Assembly: GCF_037076345.1 (NCBI RefSeq)
Contig: NZ_AP024702.1
Location: 3,968,001-4,032,000 of the forward strand
Direction of reading: 5' to 3'
DNA: 64,000 bases
Source: Haloferula helveola
Lineage (GTDB): Bacteria; Verrucomicrobiota; Verrucomicrobiia; Verrucomicrobiales; Akkermansiaceae
This document shows, in pieces, positions 62,045-64,000 of the stretch. Position 1 is the first letter of the stretch. Each line of letters opens with the position of its first letter. Below the pieces are notes generated by a model. The model ran no database searches and was not told where the DNA came from. It saw nothing but the letters and a program-made list of their open reading frames with translations. The position numbers and the translations under genes are program-made.

Positions 62045-62411
62045 GTCGCGGCGGAAATAGGACGGCGCGGCGGGTGTGGCAAGCGTGGCCGACAAGCGAT
62101 TGCGTCAACAGAACGCTGTCCGGAGGCGGGATTCCACCGCCTGCCGTACGCAGCTTGCCCCCGTCTCGGGCTCTTCCGATTTTCGCCAGGTGGGTTTTTG
62201 CGAGTCACAAGCCGGAAAGCGGTGACTTGGCGAAAATGAGGTTGAGGTGCCGAAGCGGGGGCAAGGATATGCAAGAAACGCGGTATTTACATCTGATGGC
62301 GAATGCCATTACGCAAGCGGATTCTTCGCCAATGTCGTAGAAAGTGGGATCCCGACGAGTGCTGTGCGCGCGTCTTGACGGCGATCGGTGGGAAAATCAG
62401 AGTCTCCGGCC
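62045..62411. other. Divergent serA-ilvD intergenic region
   Basis: 367 bp without a supported gene. It holds a short AGGCGG/CCGCCT hairpin near 62124-62142, the large structured element at 62154-62265 and a 23-codon ORF at 62269-62340. Two mutually exclusive small hairpins follow, ATGGC/GCCAT at 62296-62309 and GGCGAA/TTCGCC at 62298-62330. A promoter for either gene cannot be called confidently. Confidence 0.5.
62154..62265. ncRNA. Structured element, candidate RNA or palindromic repeat
   Basis: Nested perfect helices: CTTGCCCCCG (62154-62163) with CGGGGGCAAG (62256-62265), extended by TCGG/CCGA; ATTTTCGCCA (62179-62188) with TGGCGAAAAT (62228-62237); AGTCAC (62203-62208) with GTGACT (62222-62227). 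A loop holds GC-CGGAAA-GC. It folds as a compact, three-tier hairpin on either strand. It could be an ilvD or serA leader RNA, an unlinked ncRNA, or a dispersed palindromic element. Strand not decided. Confidence 0.5.
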
Positions 62412-64000
62412 ATGTCTGACCCACGCCGCCCTTTTTCCTCGCCGATGCTTGATGGCCCCGACCGTGCCCCTTCTCGGGGCATGCTGTATGCGGTGGGCTT
62501 CAAGAAGGAGGACTTTTCGAAGCCGCAGATCGGGATCGCCTCGACCTGGTCTCAGGTAACCCCGTGCAACATCCACATCGACCGCCTTGCCCGCGAGTCT
62601 GCGAAGGGTGCCGACGCGGCAGGTGGGAAGTCGGTGATTTTCAACACGATCACGATTTCCGACGGAATTTCGATGGGGACCGAGGGGATGAAGTACTCGT
62701 TGGTTTCCCGCGAGGTGATTGCGGATTCCATCGAGACCGTGGTTGGCTGCGAAGGAATGGACGGATTTGTCGCGATCGGGGGCTGCGACAAGAACATGCC
62801 GGCCTGCGTGATGGCCATGGCACGAATGAACCGCCCCTCTGTTTTTGTCTACGGTGGGACCATTCTTCCGGGCTGTGCGACGATTAAGGGGGAGGAACGT
62901 GATCTGGATATTGTGTCAATTTTCGAGGCGGTCGGGAAACATGCCGCAGGCGAGTACAACGATGATGAGTTGGAGACGGTGGAGTCCTGTGCCATCCCCG
63001 GAGAAGGTTCATGTGGCGGAATGTACACGGCCAACACCATGGCTTCCGCGATCGAAGCCTTGGGCATGTCGCTTCCGAACAGCTCGGCCCAGGCGGCTGT
63101 TTCGGATGACAAGATGCGCGACTGCTTCGATGCCGGGGCGGCGGTGCTGAACCTGATCGACAAGGGGATCCGGCCGCGGGACATCATGACCAGGAAAGCT
63201 TTCGAAAACGCGATTACCGTGGTGATCGCTCTCGGCGGATCGACCAATGCGGTGCTTCACCTGCTGGGTATGGCCAGTGCCGCCGAAGTTGAACTGAGCA
63301 TCGATGATTTCACCGAGATCGGGAAGCGGGTGCCGGTGCTGGCGGATCTGAAGCCGTCCGGTAAGTACGTGATGGCTGAGTTGGTGCGCATCGGGGGTAC
63401 CGTGCCGCTGATGCGGCGCCTGCTCGAGGCAGGTTTGCTGCACGGCGATTGTCTGACGGTCACGGGCAAGACCTTGGCGGAAAATCTCGCGAACTCGCCG
63501 TTGGAGTACCCTGAGGACCAGCAGATCATCCGACCGCTCGACAATCCGATCAAGAAGGACAGCCACCTCCGGATTCTTTACGGCAACCTCGCCCCCGGCG
63601 GTGCCGTGGCAAAGATCACCGGGAAAGAGGGGGAGTCGTTCACGGGCACCGCCCGGATCTTCGATTCGGAGGATGATGCGATGAAGGCGATTCTCGATGG
63701 AGCGATTGTTGAAGGGGACGTGATCGTCATTCGCCGGGAAGGTCCGAAGGGTGGCCCAGGGATGAGGGAAATGCTGGGGCCTACCAGCGCGATCATGGGC
63801 CGGGGTCTCGGGCAGAAGGTGGCTCTGGTCACTGACGGCCGCTTCTCAGGCGGAAGTCATGGTTTCGTGGTTGGGCATGTTACTCCGGAAGCGCATGAAG
63901 GTGGGCCGATCGGGCTGCTCGTCGAGGGTGACGAGATCACCATTGATGCTGCCAACAATACGATCTCGGTGAATCTCGACGACGAAGCCCTACAGGCACG
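62412..64000 (+). CDS. ilvD: Dihydroxy-acid dehydratase (3' truncated by the window)
   Basis: Visible 529 residues from the ATG at 62412 ([20 protein letters not shown]). IlvD motifs: [36 protein letters not shown], Fe-S cysteines in [13 protein letters not shown] and [20 protein letters not shown], and the C-terminal [17 protein letters not shown]. It makes 2-ketoisovalerate and 3-methyl-2-oxovalerate in branched-chain amino-acid synthesis. About 20-30 residues are missing at the window end, judging by the usual length. Divergent from serA. Confidence 0.95.
   Translation, partial: MSDPRRPFSSPMLDGPDRAPSRGMLYAVGFKKEDFSKPQIGIASTWSQVTPCNIHIDRLARESAKGADAAGGKSVIFNTITISDGISMGTEGMKYSLVSREVIADSIETVVGCEGMDGFVAIGGCDKNMPACVMAMARMNRPSVFVYGGTILPGCATIKGEERDLDIVSIFEAVGKHAAGEYNDDELETVESCAIPGEGSCGGMYTANTMASAIEALGMSLPNSSAQAAVSDDKMRDCFDAGAAVLNLIDKGIRPRDIMTRKAFENAITVVIALGGSTNAVLHLLGMASAAEVELSIDDFTEIGKRVPVLADLKPSGKYVMAELVRIGGTVPLMRRLLEAGLLHGDCLTVTGKTLAENLANSPLEYPEDQQIIRPLDNPIKKDSHLRILYGNLAPGGAVAKITGKEGESFTGTARIFDSEDDAMKAILDGAIVEGDVIVIRREGPKGGPGMREMLGPTSAIMGRGLGQKVALVTDGRFSGGSHGFVVGHVTPEAHEGGPIGLLVEGDEITIDAANNTISVNLDDEALQA

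Noticed and set aside
62269-62340. The 23-codon ORF as a classical ilv leader peptide
   Set aside because: It has no run of Leu, Ile or Val codons, so classic attenuation is not supported; kept only as part of the structured-leader finding.
1-64000. CRISPR arrays, insertion sequences, transposases, integrases, prophage genes
   Set aside because: None seen on either strand; no regularly spaced direct repeats and no recombinase motif found in the translated frames.

Overview
This window looks like a chromosomal segment of a GC-rich member of the Verrucomicrobiota, probably the Verrucomicrobiaceae/Akkermansiaceae side (Haloferula, Luteolibacter or Roseibacillus-like). The evidence is a PEP-CTERM protein, a TIGR04073-type exosortase-associated protein, a DUF6288-type PDZ/HEAT protein, a PVC-type haem-binding CxxCH dehydrogenase, very large secreted multi-domain carbohydrate-active proteins, and many genes without a visible Shine-Dalgarno sequence. 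The placement is an inference from gene content; there is no rRNA gene here.

Layout. 1-23.9 kb is a secreted-protein and polysaccharide-utilisation region. It holds an anchor/MAM-like fragment, a pectate-lyase-fold giant protein, an alpha/beta esterase, an 830-aa protein sharing a large uncharacterised domain with the giant protein, a PEP-CTERM protein, a GH10 xylanase, a transglutaminase-like plus thioredoxin-like gene pair, a DUF6288 protein, a GDSL esterase, a sialate-O-acetylesterase-type giant esterase, and a divergent GntR/LacI-type regulator with a palindrome just upstream of its start. 23.9-44.8 kb is mostly housekeeping and transport: a secreted CxxC protein, a TIR-domain protein beside tRNA-Val(UAC), a Na+/amino-acid symporter, a UvrD-type helicase, a CstA-type transporter, a frameshifted Na+/Pi symporter, coaD, a membrane hydrolase, a cytochrome-domain dehydrogenase, asnS, a Tat-exported oxidoreductase, a HesB/IscA protein and mutL.

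45.2-56.0 kb is the most unusual part. Four exported proteins of unknown function are followed by two tandem copies of a three-gene cassette whose products look like minor pseudopilins in the order GspI-like, GspJ-like, GspK-like. The first two genes and the start of the third are about 98.5% identical between copies (block offset exactly 3317 bp). The large ectodomain of the third gene then diverges abruptly at one point. This constant-head/variable-body arrangement suggests two alternative tips of a type IV pilus or type II secretion-like filament.

56-64 kb returns to core genes: a zinc-ribbon coiled-coil protein, a zinc-finger/HEAT membrane protein, tRNA-Leu(UAA), an ExbD/TolR protein, an SHD1-domain protein, the TIGR04073 protein, serA, and the start of ilvD, which runs off the window. 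A strongly structured 112-nt element lies between serA and ilvD.
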